A stretch of 64,000 nucleotides of DNA from Luteibacter aegosomatis. GTDB lineage: Bacteria; Pseudomonadota; Gammaproteobacteria; Xanthomonadales; Rhodanobacteraceae. Below, one piece after another: positions 1 to 8,377 of the stretch. The stretch spans positions 186,001-250,000 of the forward strand of contig NZ_CP095740.1 of the NCBI RefSeq assembly GCF_023078455.1, written 5' to 3'. The notes under the pieces are model-generated. The model saw only the letters and a program-made list of their open reading frames with translations, was not told where the DNA came from and did not search any database. Position numbers and translations under genes: made by a program. How positions within the stretch are numbered: the first letter of the stretch is position 1; each line of letters starts with the position of its first letter.

Positions 1-451
1 CGTAGTGGGCGGTCACCGAGCTGGCGCCGCCCAGTTCGATGCTCGAACCGTCGGGAAGGGAAATATCGCGATGGCCGGCCGGTTCGCTCGCGTACTGGCG
101 GGGAGCCTGGGCGGATGGGCCGCGCCAGGCGAGGAACAGTCCGGCGGCCGCGACAGCCACCGCCACGCCGGCCGCGATGCCGAAAGCCAGCCGTGGCAGC
201 CGCGGACGGGCACGGGTAGCTGGGGCAAAACGGGCGACGAAGGCGCTGCGCTCGGCGGCGCCCATGGCGCCCAGGCTCTCGGCGAGCGCGGCTACCCGGT
301 CGAAGGCGGGGGCATGGCGCGGATCGGCCTCGAGCCAGTCGCTCCACTGCATCCATGCCTGCTCGGGCAGGGCGGGGTCGCGCAATCGCGCCCACCAGTC
401 CGCCGCCGTATGGTCGATGTGCCGGTCCGGACCGGAGGAAAGGGTGTTCAT
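1..451 (-). CDS. FecR-family anti-sigma/sigma regulator (partial)
   Basis: This is the inner-membrane regulator that senses an outer-membrane receptor signal and controls the adjacent ECF sigma factor. Only about 150 residues are in the window; the periplasmic FecR domain continues past the left edge. Residues ~15-55 look like the cytoplasmic DUF4880 region (AADWWARLRDP). Residues ~87-108 form one hydrophobic span, and the visible end (DISLPDGSSIELG) matches the start of a FecR domain. Its ATG overlaps the stop of the sigma gene as ATGA, so the pair is translationally coupled. No TonB receptor is visible on the inside flank; a partner may lie outside the window. Confidence 0.85.
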   Translation of the reverse strand, partial: MNTLSSGPDRHIDHTAADWWARLRDPALPEQAWMQWSDWLEADPRHAPAFDRVAALAESLGAMGAAERSAFVARFAPATRARPRLPRLAFGIAAGVAVAVAAAGLFLAWRGPSAQAPRQYASEPAGHRDISLPDGSSIELGGASSVTAHY

Positions 452-1014
452 CGGGGGCTCTCCGCACGGTCGCGGCGTTCGCGGCAATGCGCCAGGGCAT
501 TGCCGACGTGGTAGCGCACCATGCGCTCGCTGAGGTTCATGTCCCGGGCGATCGACGCGAAATCCCGCCCGTCGATCACGTGCATCACGAAAGCCCGGCT
601 GGTTTTCGCCGGCAGTTCGTCCAGCGCTTCGCGCAGGTCGCGCCATTGTTCCACCGCCGAGGCGTGCTGCTCAGGGATCGGGGTGACGTGCCAGTCGTCG
701 TGTTCGGGATCGACCGGTGCCGCGGCACGCACGTTGCGCATGCGCAGCTTGTCGACCGCCAGGTTGGCCGCGGCGCGAAACAGGAAGGCGCGCGGCGAGT
801 CGATGGCCGTGTCAGGCCCCAGGGTAAGCAGCTTCAGGTAGACCTCCTGCGCCACTTCCTGGGCGTCGGCGAGCGAATTCAGCCGGGCCCGGAGGAAGGC
901 CACGAGCGCCGCGTTGTGTTCGCGAAACAGGGCCACGACCTGGGTCGCCCTCGTGTCGCTGGCCGACGGACCCGCCGGCTCGGTTGGATCCATGGTTTGC
1001 CTGACCGCGTTCAT
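448..1014 (-). CDS. ECF RNA polymerase sigma factor, FecI-like
   Basis: A 188-residue sigma-70 family protein of the extracytoplasmic-function type. It directs RNA polymerase to a small regulon when released by its FecR partner. Region 2 spans about residues 30-100 (LVAFLRARLNSLADAQEVAQE, then SPRAFLFRAAANLAVDKLR). Region 4 spans about 130-185 with the helix-turn-helix FASIARDMNLSERMVRYHV. Length and order fit FecI-type factors of Xanthomonadales and Pseudomonas. It is the first gene of a sigma-fecR operon. The substrate of the system cannot be told from the sequence. Confidence 0.9.
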   Translation of the reverse strand: MNAVRQTMDPTEPAGPSASDTRATQVVALFREHNAALVAFLRARLNSLADAQEVAQEVYLKLLTLGPDTAIDSPRAFLFRAAANLAVDKLRMRNVRAAAPVDPEHDDWHVTPIPEQHASAVEQWRDLREALDELPAKTSRAFVMHVIDGRDFASIARDMNLSERMVRYHVGNALAHCRERRDRAESPR

Positions 1015-1157
1015 GGGGCTGGATGATTCTAAGAGGTTCGCACGGTGGGAAATCGGCGCCCGTACGGGCAGGAACGAACGCCGATTTCCGCACCGGCGAA
1101 ACCCCTAGACGTGCGAGGGGGCGAAAATTGAAATCGATCTGCGGTTGCATGGAGGAA

Positions 1158-1260
1158 AGACGCTGGGCTCCCGCCTTCGCAGGAGCGACGCGATGCAAGT
1201 TTCACGATGACATTCAGAAAAACCTCACGTCGCTCCTGCGAAGGCAGGAGCCCAGCGTCT
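1158..1260. repeat. REP-like inverted repeat, 33-bp arms
   Basis: Arms at 1158-1190 and 1228-1260 are reverse complements with one mismatch in 33 positions, separated by 37 bases. Each arm itself contains a smaller hairpin (CTCCTGC-GAAG-GCAGGAG in the right arm). Two head-to-head copies of a short palindromic unit are typical of REP/BIME elements mobilised by RAYT transposases. No RAYT gene is in the window. Confidence 0.7.
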
Positions 1261-1297
1261 CGAGCGGAGGCTTGCGACACCCCTCTCAAGCAACCCC

Positions 1298-1326
1298 TTG
1301 CCGAAAAACGATAAGGAGTTTGTAAG
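1298..1326 (+). promoter_or_regulatory. Putative sigma-70 promoter of the glycosyltransferase
   Basis: TTGCCG (1298-1303) and TGTAAG (1321-1326) are separated by 17 bases, each matching four of six consensus positions. The start codon follows about 57 bases downstream. This is weak sequence-only evidence. Confidence 0.3.
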
Positions 1327-1382
1327 GGTCTCGACAGGGCCGTCCGCTAGCATGGTCGCAGACCCGACCAGCCACGGCCTGC

Positions 1383-3086
1383 ATGCTCTCCCACGACGAA
1401 CGTTCTTCTCGCCGCGAATTCGGCTGGTTCATGCTCATCGCCCTGGTGGTGCTGGCCGCCGGCATCGGCATGCGCGGGCCCTGGCCGCCCGACGAGCCCC
1501 GCTTCGCGCTCGTGGCCCGGCAGATGCTCGAATCCGGCCAGTGGCTGTTCCCCCACCGCGGCATGGAACTCTACGCCGACAAGCCGCCGGTGCTGATGTG
1601 GACCGAAGCCTTCTGGATGTGGCTCACCGGCGGCTGGCGCGGCGCTTTCCTGCTCACCTCGCTGTTCTCCGGCCTGGGCACGCTCGCGGTGCTCTGGTAC
1701 CTCGGCCGTCGCCTGTGGGATGCCCGCACCGGCCTGTACGCCGCCGCCATCGTGCTGGCGTCGATGCAGTTCGTCGAAGTGGTCAAGCACGCGCAGATCG
1801 ATCCGCTGAACCTGTTCTGGATCACCCTGGGCAACGCCGGCATCCTCGTCCATTGCCTGCGCGGGCCGAACTGGCGCATGTACTGGCTGGGCTGCTTCGC
1901 GGCCGGCCTGGGGGTGATCACCAAGGGCGTGGGCGTCATCGCCCTGCTGATGCTGCTGCCCTACGTGGGAATGCGCATGCGCCGCTGGCCGGGCGTCACG
2001 CTCACCCGGGGCGACGGTTGGCGCTGGGCCGGCGGCGCGCTCGCCTTCCTGCTCGCCATCGCGCTTTGGCTGGTGCCGATGCTGGCCACGGCCTACGGCA
2101 AGGGCACGCCGGAGTACCTCGCCTACGTGCAGGACATCCTCTTCCACCAGACCGCCGACCGCTACGCGAACTCGTGGATGCACGAGGAGAAGCCGTGGTT
2201 CTTCCTGCTGGTGATCCTGCGCACGTGGATACCCACGTGGCTCCTCGCCGTCTTCATCGTGCCGCGCTGGCGCGACGCGTGGCGCCTGCGCGATCCGCGC
2301 GTGTGGATGCCGCTGCTCTGGTTCGTACTGGTGCTGGTGTTCTTCTCCATTCCGCGCGGCAAGCGCGAGATCTACCTGGTGCCCGCGCTGCCGATGGTCG
2401 CGTTGGCGATGGCGCCCTACGTCGGCGAACTGCTGAAGACCCGCTGGCTGCAGCGGCTCGGGTTCTGGCTGGCGATCGCCTGCGCGGCGGTGTTCGGCGG
2501 CGCGGGGCTGTGGGCATGGAAGACCGCGCCGAAGATCGCACAGCGCCTGGCCGACGGATATGAGCTGCCGAACCACGGCGCCGCGTTGTGGATCTGCGTG
2601 GCCCTGGTCGGTGCCGGTTTCCTCGTTTCGGCAGGGGTCTTCCGGCCGCGTCGTGGCGTGGCCGCGTTGCTGGGCGGCATCGCGCTGGGCTGGATCATCT
2701 GGCCGATGGGCAGCTATCCCCTGCTCGACGGCAACCAGTCGACGAGCCAGCTGATGACCGAGGCCGACGAGGCCATCGGCCCGGACGGCCAACTGGGGCT
2801 GGTGTCCTGGCGCGAGGAAATCCTCCTGCAGGCGCGCCGCCCGGTGGCCGAATTCGGTTTCGCGCGCGACGCCACCGAGCAGTTACGCGACGCACGCGCA
2901 TGGCAGGCGGCCGATCCCGCGCACCGCTGGATCCTCATCAACGACCAGGCGATCGACCGCTGCGTGATCGACGGGAAGGTGCGGCACCTGGGCAACGCCA
3001 ATCGCATGAGCATGTCGTTGCTTCCGGGTGACGCCTTCCGTCCCGGTTGCGTGGATGCGCCGGTGTCGGCCCGTTCGACCGATTGA
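1383..3086 (+). CDS. ArnT/PMT-type membrane glycosyltransferase
   Basis: A 567-residue polytopic inner-membrane protein of the GT39/GT83-like family, whose members move sugars from polyprenyl-phosphate donors to lipid A, glycans or proteins. After a short cytoplasmic N-terminus, the first membrane helix (~13-32) is followed by the periplasmic motif PWPPDEPRFALVARQML, which carries the acidic residues typical of ArnT-like active sites. About ten to twelve hydrophobic segments follow up to ~residue 440. A soluble C-terminal domain runs from ~455 to 567. The gene stands alone, with no aminoarabinose biosynthesis genes nearby, so the donor sugar and acceptor are unknown. It converges with the molybdopterin gene, with 18 bases between the stops. 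Confidence 0.8.
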   Translation: MLSHDERSSRREFGWFMLIALVVLAAGIGMRGPWPPDEPRFALVARQMLESGQWLFPHRGMELYADKPPVLMWTEAFWMWLTGGWRGAFLLTSLFSGLGTLAVLWYLGRRLWDARTGLYAAAIVLASMQFVEVVKHAQIDPLNLFWITLGNAGILVHCLRGPNWRMYWLGCFAAGLGVITKGVGVIALLMLLPYVGMRMRRWPGVTLTRGDGWRWAGGALAFLLAIALWLVPMLATAYGKGTPEYLAYVQDILFHQTADRYANSWMHEEKPWFFLLVILRTWIPTWLLAVFIVPRWRDAWRLRDPRVWMPLLWFVLVLVFFSIPRGKREIYLVPALPMVALAMAPYVGELLKTRWLQRLGFWLAIACAAVFGGAGLWAWKTAPKIAQRLADGYELPNHGAALWICVALVGAGFLVSAGVFRPRRGVAALLGGIALGWIIWPMGSYPLLDGNQSTSQLMTEADEAIGPDGQLGLVSWREEILLQARRPVAEFGFARDATEQLRDARAWQAADPAHRWILINDQAIDRCVIDGKVRHLGNANRMSMSLLPGDAFRPGCVDAPVSARSTD

Positions 3087-3104
3087 TCGCGGGACGCCGG
3101 AGGA

Positions 3105-3881
3105 TCAGATGCCGGCGTACCACTCGTAACCGCGGTCTTCCCAGTACCCGCCTTCGCCGCCGAAGAGCGCGGCGTAACTGTCGACCACCTCGATGCGCAT
3201 GAGGTACTTGGCCTGCTTGTAGCCCAGTTGGCGTTCCACCCGCAGGCGCAAGGGCGCGCCGTGCGCGACGGGCAGGTCCTTGCCGTTCATGCCATAGGCG
3301 AGGATCGTCTGCGGATGGTAGGCGTCCACCAGGTCGATGCTCTCGTAGTAACGCCCGCTGCCGTCGAGTGTCTTTTCCAGTTCGTCGGCGCAATGGAACA
3401 CGACGAAGCGCGCGCCCGGCTTCAGGCCGGCGACGTCCAGCACGTGTTTCAGCGGGACGCCTTGCCACTTTCCGATCGCGCTCCATCCCTCCACGCAATC
3501 GTGGCGGGTGATCTGCGTGCGCGAGGGAAATCGCTTGAGTTCCGCCAGCGACAGCCGCTGCGGCCGTTGCACCAGCCCGTCGACCTGTAGCCGCCAGTCG
3601 GCGAAACCGTGTTCGAGGAGTTGGGCGTACTCGTCCGAGTCGGGCATTTGCGAGCCGTTCGCGCGAAACACCGGCGAGAGATCGGCCTCGGTGTATTCGG
3701 GAGCGAGCGCGTGCCGGCCTTGCAGCAACCGCTGGGCGCCCAGGGTCAGCTTCTCGGTTTGACCCAGCACGGCGTCACCGCTTGCGCTCTCCGTGATGCG
3801 GTCGCAGCCGGCGAGGGCGAGGGCTCCGGTGCCCAGGGCGATGCCGCGGAGAAAACGTCGACGCGACGGATCGAGGCTCAC
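3105..3881 (-). CDS. Tat-exported molybdopterin oxidoreductase, sulfite-oxidase/MsrP fold
   Basis: This 258-residue protein has an oxidoreductase molybdopterin-binding domain from about residue 90 to 250. The N-terminus RRRFLRGIALGTGALALAGC is a twin-arginine signal, and the LAGC at its end (Cys26) could also serve as a lipobox. Cys129 in TRHDCVEGWS is the expected molybdenum ligand. The usual partner of such periplasmic enzymes is a membrane cytochrome b, and one is encoded directly upstream. The GTG start overlaps that gene's stop (GTGA). It resembles YedY/MsrP but the partner is not MsrQ-like in size, so the substrate is left open. Confidence 0.85.
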   Translation of the reverse strand: MSLDPSRRRFLRGIALGTGALALAGCDRITESASGDAVLGQTEKLTLGAQRLLQGRHALAPEYTEADLSPVFRANGSQMPDSDEYAQLLEHGFADWRLQVDGLVQRPQRLSLAELKRFPSRTQITRHDCVEGWSAIGKWQGVPLKHVLDVAGLKPGARFVVFHCADELEKTLDGSGRYYESIDLVDAYHPQTILAYGMNGKDLPVAHGAPLRLRVERQLGYKQAKYLMRIEVVDSYAALFGGEGGYWEDRGYEWYAGI

Positions 3882-4732
3882 GATTCGGCTCCTTCATCAT
3901 CGATGGCGTAGCGGCCGGTCACCATCGACCGCAGGTTGTTCCACACGCCCGATACCAGCACCATGACCACGTGGACCACCACGAACGCCACCAGCAGCGT
4001 CGCGGTGATGAAATGCAGCGACCGCGCGGACGGCCGTCCGCCGAACAAGCCGGGAAGAAACGGGAACGCGGCATCGAGTCCCGGCGACATGGTCAGGCCA
4101 GTCAGCACCATGAGCGGAATCAGCACGAAGATGACCGCCAGATAGCTGATCTTCTGCAAGGCGTTGTAACGGCGGGCCTCCGCGCCATGGGCGAAACGCA
4201 GGCGCGCATGGTCGCGTATCTCGCGCCACAGGTGGCGCGGGGCCAACTGGTCGCGGTCGGGCAGGAGGTCACGGCGGAAATGGCGGCGCAAGGCGCCGTG
4301 GACGAGGTAGACCAGGCCGTTGGTCACCAGCAGCCAGGCGAAAAAGAAGTGCCAGTGACGTCCCGCGCCGAGATCGTGATATGACGGCACCGTAAGCCAG
4401 GTGGGAAAGGCGCGGGCGGTCGGGCTGCCGTCTTCGCCTGACACGCCGAGCACGCCGGTGGTCTCGATGCGCAGGCTGCCGAGCTGGAGATACCCGTGAA
4501 GGTCGTTGCCCGTGGTCGTGCTGCCGATCGACAGGAACGCGTGGTCGGGATCGGCGCCGAACTTGCCCCAGTACAGGCGCGGGTGCGCGTTGAAGATCTG
4601 CAGGCCGCTGAGCAGCAGGCACGACAGGCACAGCACGTTGAGCCAATGGGTGATGCGCACCGTCAGCGAGTGCCGCCGCACGTAGCGGCGTGTCGGTGGT
4701 GCAACGGCGTCGGTCGGGACGGAAGCGGACAT
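3878..4732 (-). CDS. Cytochrome b/b561-family membrane subunit
   Basis: About 284 residues from the chosen ATG. Longer in-frame starts exist upstream, but this ATG has GGAGGA about nine bases before it and avoids overlap with the gene at 4785. The protein carries hydrophobic helices with histidines placed as heme b ligands: THWLN in the first helix, GRHWHFFFAW in a middle helix, LHFITATLL and VHVV in the last. This matches the transmembrane di-heme cytochrome b subunits of formate dehydrogenases, Ni/Fe hydrogenases and thiosulfate reductases. It probably moves electrons between quinone and the exported molybdopterin protein encoded next. Confidence 0.85.
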   Translation of the reverse strand: MSASVPTDAVAPPTRRYVRRHSLTVRITHWLNVLCLSCLLLSGLQIFNAHPRLYWGKFGADPDHAFLSIGSTTTGNDLHGYLQLGSLRIETTGVLGVSGEDGSPTARAFPTWLTVPSYHDLGAGRHWHFFFAWLLVTNGLVYLVHGALRRHFRRDLLPDRDQLAPRHLWREIRDHARLRFAHGAEARRYNALQKISYLAVIFVLIPLMVLTGLTMSPGLDAAFPFLPGLFGGRPSARSLHFITATLLVAFVVVHVVMVLVSGVWNNLRSMVTGRYAIDDEGAES

Positions 4733-4784
4733 GCGGCGGTCCTCCTGCACGGGCCAGCCGGACGGCCGGCCCGTGCGTTGGATG

Positions 4785-5408
4785 TTACATGGGAGGAACG
4801 ACGCCGTTCTTGCCCACGACCACCTGGCCGGTGACCACGCTGCCGTCGGCATTCTTTTCGGCGGAAATGAAGACCACCGCGCCCGGCGTGAGGTCGGCCG
4901 GGGTCGCCGGCGCCAGCGTCACCACCGGCGTGCCGTTGGGCACCGAGATCTTCTTTTCCTTGCCCTGGTAGGTCATCGTGACCGTGCTGCCGTCGACCGA
5001 CTTCACCAGGTCGCCCACGGTCGCGTTGGTCATGGTGCTGTTGGGCTTCAGATCCCAACCGTAGCTGCCCTCACCCAGGCCCTTGAGCTGCGGCGGCAGA
5101 ATCAGCACCTCGAGGGCGCCGTCCCCACCCTCCGCCTTCGGCAGCGAGGCGATGCCGACGTAGTCGCCGCTCTTGATGTCGCCGACCTTGGCCTTGGCCA
5201 CGGCCGAAATCTTCCAGCCGTCCTTCAGCGTCACGGTGACGGGCTTGCCTTCGCGCGACTGCACCTGGAGCTGATTGCCCGAGAACGAGGTGACGGTGCC
5301 GCGTACGCGCACCATGTCGGCGCCGGCGGCGGCCGCCGCGGAGGCACCGACGAGTAGCAAGGCAGTGGCGACGCAGAGGGTGAGGAACCTGGAACGATGG
5401 ATGTGCAT
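4785..5408 (-). CDS. Secreted DUF5666-like OB-fold protein
   Basis: A 207-residue protein with a signal peptide (about residues 1-28, ending in an alanine run). Two similar beta-rich segments follow. The first (VRVRGTVTSFSGNQLQVQS) and second (VKSVDGSTVTMTYQGKEKKI) each have the valine/glycine pattern of DUF5666/OB-like repeats. It has no catalytic motif that I recognise. It is the first gene of the cytochrome b-molybdopterin operon, so it may be a periplasmic partner or metal/ligand-binding accessory. It is read from the operator-containing promoter at 5502-5530 with a leader of roughly 90 bases. Confidence 0.7.
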   Translation of the reverse strand: MHIHRSRFLTLCVATALLLVGASAAAAAGADMVRVRGTVTSFSGNQLQVQSREGKPVTVTLKDGWKISAVAKAKVGDIKSGDYVGIASLPKAEGGDGALEVLILPPQLKGLGEGSYGWDLKPNSTMTNATVGDLVKSVDGSTVTMTYQGKEKKISVPNGTPVVTLAPATPADLTPGAVVFISAEKNADGSVVTGQVVVGKNGVVPPM

Positions 5409-5501
5409 GCGGATCTCCTTGGTGGGGGCGGCGGGGGGAGCCGGCCCGGCGGGCTATCGGGGGAAGGTCGAAACACGACGCGGCGCGTGGCCACGGATCG
5501 C

Positions 5502-5530
5502 ATACTCTACCTACTAGTAGGTCGTGTCAA
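5502..5530 (-). promoter_or_regulatory. Promoter with perfect 14-bp operator in the spacer
   Basis: On the minus strand a perfect TTGACA (5525-5530) is followed after 17 bases by GAGTAT (5502-5507); TAGAGT at 15 bases is an alternative -10. The perfect palindrome ACCTACTAGTAGGT (5509-5522) lies between them. A repressor bound here would block RNA polymerase. Palindromes of this size and form are typical of TetR-family operators, but no such regulator gene is adjacent. Confidence 0.7.
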
Positions 5531-5551
5531 CAGGCAAGTCGAAGCTTCCCT

Positions 5552-5572
5552 GGCGCGCCCGAGGGGCGCGCC
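5552..5572 (-). terminator. GC hairpin after the yrbL-like gene
   Basis: A 9-bp stem (GGCGCGCCC / GGGCGCGCC) with a 3-base loop lies about 50 bases downstream of the YrbL-like stop. There is no U-tract, so intrinsic termination is uncertain. Confidence 0.35.
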
Positions 5573-5618
5573 TCGGTATGGCGAACGGATCGGCCGCCCG
5601 CCGGCGGCGTTCGTACGC

Positions 5619-6239
5619 CTAAGGCTTGGGCGCCTCGGCTCGCGTGCGTGCAAGCATGCGTTCGTACTTCTTCTTCGTGCGCGACGCGTTATGCGACCGG
5701 CTCATCGAGCAGTGCGGGATCAGGTTCTTCTCGCCGAACCCATCGATCATGATCAACCGTGGGCCGCCACGCGAATCCTCGCCGTAGACGACGTTCCACG
5801 CGTGCAGGTCGGCCGCGATCACGTCGTGGGCCAGCAGGCGGGCGTAGAACTCCTCCAGCGCGGCCCGCGTGCGGTCGGTGAAGCCCTCGGCCTGCACCCA
5901 GGCGTGCAGGGTGGGGGCGAGCCGTCCGTCCGGCGTGCGCACCTTCTCCACCACCTGGCCCAGGCCGATGTCGGTCATCTCGATGCCCACCACGCGCGCC
6001 AGCGGCGAGGTGGCGTAGTCGCCCTTGTGGATGCTGGTGACGTATTCGCGGAACTCGCGCACGAAGTCCTTGTAGGGGCCGCTGCGGGCCAGGCGGCGGA
6101 TCCAGGGGCCGTTGTCCCAGCGCTCGGCGATGGACGCGGTGGAAATGACCTTGATCAGCAGATCCGGATCGTCCGGGTGCTGGTAAACCTCGCGCACGTG
6201 TCCCGTGGCGATCGGTTCGGCCTGGGCCAGTCTGAACAT
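5619..6239 (-). CDS. YrbL-like (PhoP regulatory network) kinase-fold protein
   Basis: A 206-residue protein that matches the YrbL-PhoP_reg family: a small protein-kinase-like fold found in the PhoP regulon of enterobacteria, with no known substrate. Diagnostic segments are the N-terminal glycine turn and basic strand (GHVREVYQHPDDPDLLIKV) and the catalytic-loop-like AADLHAWNVVYG followed by LIMIDGFGE, which resembles the D-x-x-x-x-N and metal-binding D of kinase folds. The C-terminus is basic and probably disordered. It is divergent from the LTA-synthase-like gene, which shares the 104-base intergenic region. GAGG lies about ten bases before the ATG. Confidence 0.8.
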   Translation of the reverse strand: MFRLAQAEPIATGHVREVYQHPDDPDLLIKVISTASIAERWDNGPWIRRLARSGPYKDFVREFREYVTSIHKGDYATSPLARVVGIEMTDIGLGQVVEKVRTPDGRLAPTLHAWVQAEGFTDRTRAALEEFYARLLAHDVIAADLHAWNVVYGEDSRGGPRLIMIDGFGEKNLIPHCSMSRSHNASRTKKKYERMLARTRAEAPKP

Positions 6240-6343
6240 CGTCGATCCTCATGAGGCGCCTGAAAGGCTGCCGTAAGTTGCTGACAGGGCATGGAGTGTA
6301 GAGTCACGAGCCCGTACCATGGGATTTTTCCCCAATCCGCGCG

Positions 6344-8284
6344 GTGGCCACCGCGCCCACCTGCCGGATTCGAGCCTTGCGCAAGCTTACATGGCGTTTC
6401 CTCGCCGCCATCCTGGTTTTCCTCACGCTGTCACGCCTCGGCCTTTCGCTGTGGCAATGGTCGCGCGTCCACGATGCCGGCGGCCTCTGGCCGGTGCTGT
6501 TCGGCGGCTGGCGCATCGATCTTTCGCTGGTGGCGATGGTGGTGGCCCTGCCGGCGCTGCTCTCGCCCTGGCTCGGCCATCGCGCGTGGCCCACGCGCAT
6601 CGCCGCATGGTGGTATCGCGTGTGGTGGTTGCTCTTCGCGTTGCTGGAGGTGTCCACGCCCCAGTTCATCGTCGAATACGACACGCGTCCCAATCGCCTG
6701 TATTTCGAGTACCTCACCAGCCCGAACGAAGTGGCCGCCATGCTCTGGCACGGCTACAAGCTCTCGGTGGGCGCCGGTCTCGTGGCGCTCCTGCTGATCG
6801 GCTGGATCGGTTTCCGCCTGTTGCCCACGCGCTCGCCCGACCGTCGTCCCATGCGTTTCGTGTGGCGGCCGGTGGTCACCGCGCTGACCTTCGCCGTGCT
6901 GTTCCTGGCCGGCCGCGGTACCTTGCAGCACCGTCCGCTCAACGCGTCGCAGGTGGCCTTCACCAACGACGCGATGGTCAACACCCTGCCTCTGAACTCG
7001 CTCTACAACGTGCTCAACGCGGCCATCGCGCTGGGTAACGAGCGGTCGGCCTCGGCGGTGTACGGCAAGATGGACGAGGCCGAAATGAACGGCATCGTGC
7101 GGGCGACGGCAGGCCTCGACGGCCCGCCGCTCGATCCGCGGTATCCGAGCCTGCACAAGCAGGAGGCCACCCGCCAGGGCGGCAAGCCGCTCAACCTCGT
7201 GATCATCCTCGAGGAAAGCCTCGGCGCCCAGTTCGTGGGTAGCCTCGGCGGCGCGGGCTACACGCCCGAATTGGACAAGCTCTCGAACGACGGCTGGTGG
7301 CTCACCCGCACCTACGCCACGGGCACGCGCTCGGCGCGCGGACTGGAGGCCGTCACCACCGGCTTCCTGCCCACACCCGCCGAAGCCGTGCTGAAACTGC
7401 CGCGCAGCCAGCGCGATTTCTTCACGCTCGGGGCCTTGCTCGACACCTTCGGCTATCACACGCGCTTCCTCTACGGCGGCGAGGCGCATTTCGACAACAT
7501 GCGTTCGTTCTTCTTCGGCAACGGTTTCAACGAAGTGGTCGATAGCGCCAACTTCGAGACGAAGCCGGGCTTCGTGGGTTCGTGGGGCGCCTCCGACGAA
7601 GACATGTTCAAGGAACTGCACCAGCGGTTGCTCGACGACGGCGACAAGCCCACCTTGACCGTGGCCTTCTCGGTGTCCAACCACACGCCGTGGGAATACC
7701 CCGCCGGTCGCATCCAGCCGCAGGGCGAACCGGCCAGCAACGCCAATGCCGTGCGCTATGCCGACTGGTCGATCGGCCGCTTCTTCGAGAAAGCGAAGCA
7801 GTCGCCGTACTGGAGCCACACCGTGTTCCTCATCGTGGCCGACCACGACGCGCGCGTGTTCGGCGCGAGCCTGGTGCCGGTCCGCCATTTCCACATCCCA
7901 GCGCTGATCCTCGGCGCGGGCGTGCCGGTGAAGAAAGACGACCACATCGTGAGCCAGGTCGACCTCGCGCCCACCTTGCTCTCGCTCATCGGCATCAGCA
8001 GCGAGCATCCGATGCTCGGCGCGGACCTCACGAAGCGCTATCCCGACCGCGCGATCATGCAGTACGGCGACAACTACGGTTATCTGAAGGACGACACGCT
8101 CGTCGTGCTGCGTCCCAACCAGCCCGCCGCGCAGTACCGCTACGTGATCGACGGCGAAAAGCTCGAGCCGGAGGCGGTCGATCCGACGCTGGAGAAAGCG
8201 GTGCTGGCGCATGCGCTGTGGCCGAGCTGGGCGTACGGCAAGCAGCGGTACCGGTTGGCCCCGAAAGAAACGGCCACCAGGTAA
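6344..8284 (+). CDS. LTA synthase-family membrane phosphotransferase/sulfatase
   Basis: A 646-residue protein with about four to five N-terminal membrane helices (to ~residue 190) and a periplasmic alkaline-phosphatase-fold domain (~280-620). The family includes LtaS and OpgB, which transfer phosphoglycerol to polymers. Visible motifs are LNLVIILEESLGAQFVGSLG (the first metal-binding E), ATGTRSARGLEAVTTG (nucleophile region), and IVADHDARVFG with VRHFHIPALIL (metal ligands). A gram-negative cell has no lipoteichoic acid, so the likely target is periplasmic glucan or another envelope glycan. The first codon is GTG without a strong ribosome site; a TTG 11 codons later is an alternative. A perfect 35-bp hairpin follows the stop. 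Confidence 0.8.
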   Translation: MATAPTCRIRALRKLTWRFLAAILVFLTLSRLGLSLWQWSRVHDAGGLWPVLFGGWRIDLSLVAMVVALPALLSPWLGHRAWPTRIAAWWYRVWWLLFALLEVSTPQFIVEYDTRPNRLYFEYLTSPNEVAAMLWHGYKLSVGAGLVALLLIGWIGFRLLPTRSPDRRPMRFVWRPVVTALTFAVLFLAGRGTLQHRPLNASQVAFTNDAMVNTLPLNSLYNVLNAAIALGNERSASAVYGKMDEAEMNGIVRATAGLDGPPLDPRYPSLHKQEATRQGGKPLNLVIILEESLGAQFVGSLGGAGYTPELDKLSNDGWWLTRTYATGTRSARGLEAVTTGFLPTPAEAVLKLPRSQRDFFTLGALLDTFGYHTRFLYGGEAHFDNMRSFFFGNGFNEVVDSANFETKPGFVGSWGASDEDMFKELHQRLLDDGDKPTLTVAFSVSNHTPWEYPAGRIQPQGEPASNANAVRYADWSIGRFFEKAKQSPYWSHTVFLIVADHDARVFGASLVPVRHFHIPALILGAGVPVKKDDHIVSQVDLAPTLLSLIGISSEHPMLGADLTKRYPDRAIMQYGDNYGYLKDDTLVVLRPNQPAAQYRYVIDGEKLEPEAVDPTLEKAVLAHALWPSWAYGKQRYRLAPKETATR

Positions 8285-8299
8285 GGCATTCGCGACCCC

Positions 8300-8377
8300 T
8301 TCGCCGATACGATCGGCTCCCACCCCTTCGGTAGCGGACTGACTACCGAAGGGGTGGGAGCCGATCGTATCGGCGAA
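8300..8377. repeat. Perfect 35-bp inverted repeat, likely terminator/REP element
   Basis: Arms at 8300-8334 and 8343-8377 are perfect reverse complements with an 8-base loop. The hairpin starts 16 bases after the stop of the preceding gene. It lacks a U-tract, but a stem this long should strongly affect RNA stability or readthrough. Its sequence differs from the repeat at 1158-1260. Confidence 0.8.

Larger units (their letters stand above)
1015..1382. other. Divergent intergenic region with repeat and promoter
   Basis: This 368-base non-coding stretch lies between the ECF sigma gene (left, minus) and the glycosyltransferase (right, plus). It holds the long inverted repeat at 1158-1260 and a candidate plus-strand promoter at 1298-1326. 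No open frame here has coding character. Confidence 0.6.

Noticed and set aside
4733..4852. Longer start of the cytochrome b gene
   Set aside because: It would overlap the upstream gene and lacks a ribosome site, while the ATG at 4732 has GGAGGA at the right distance.
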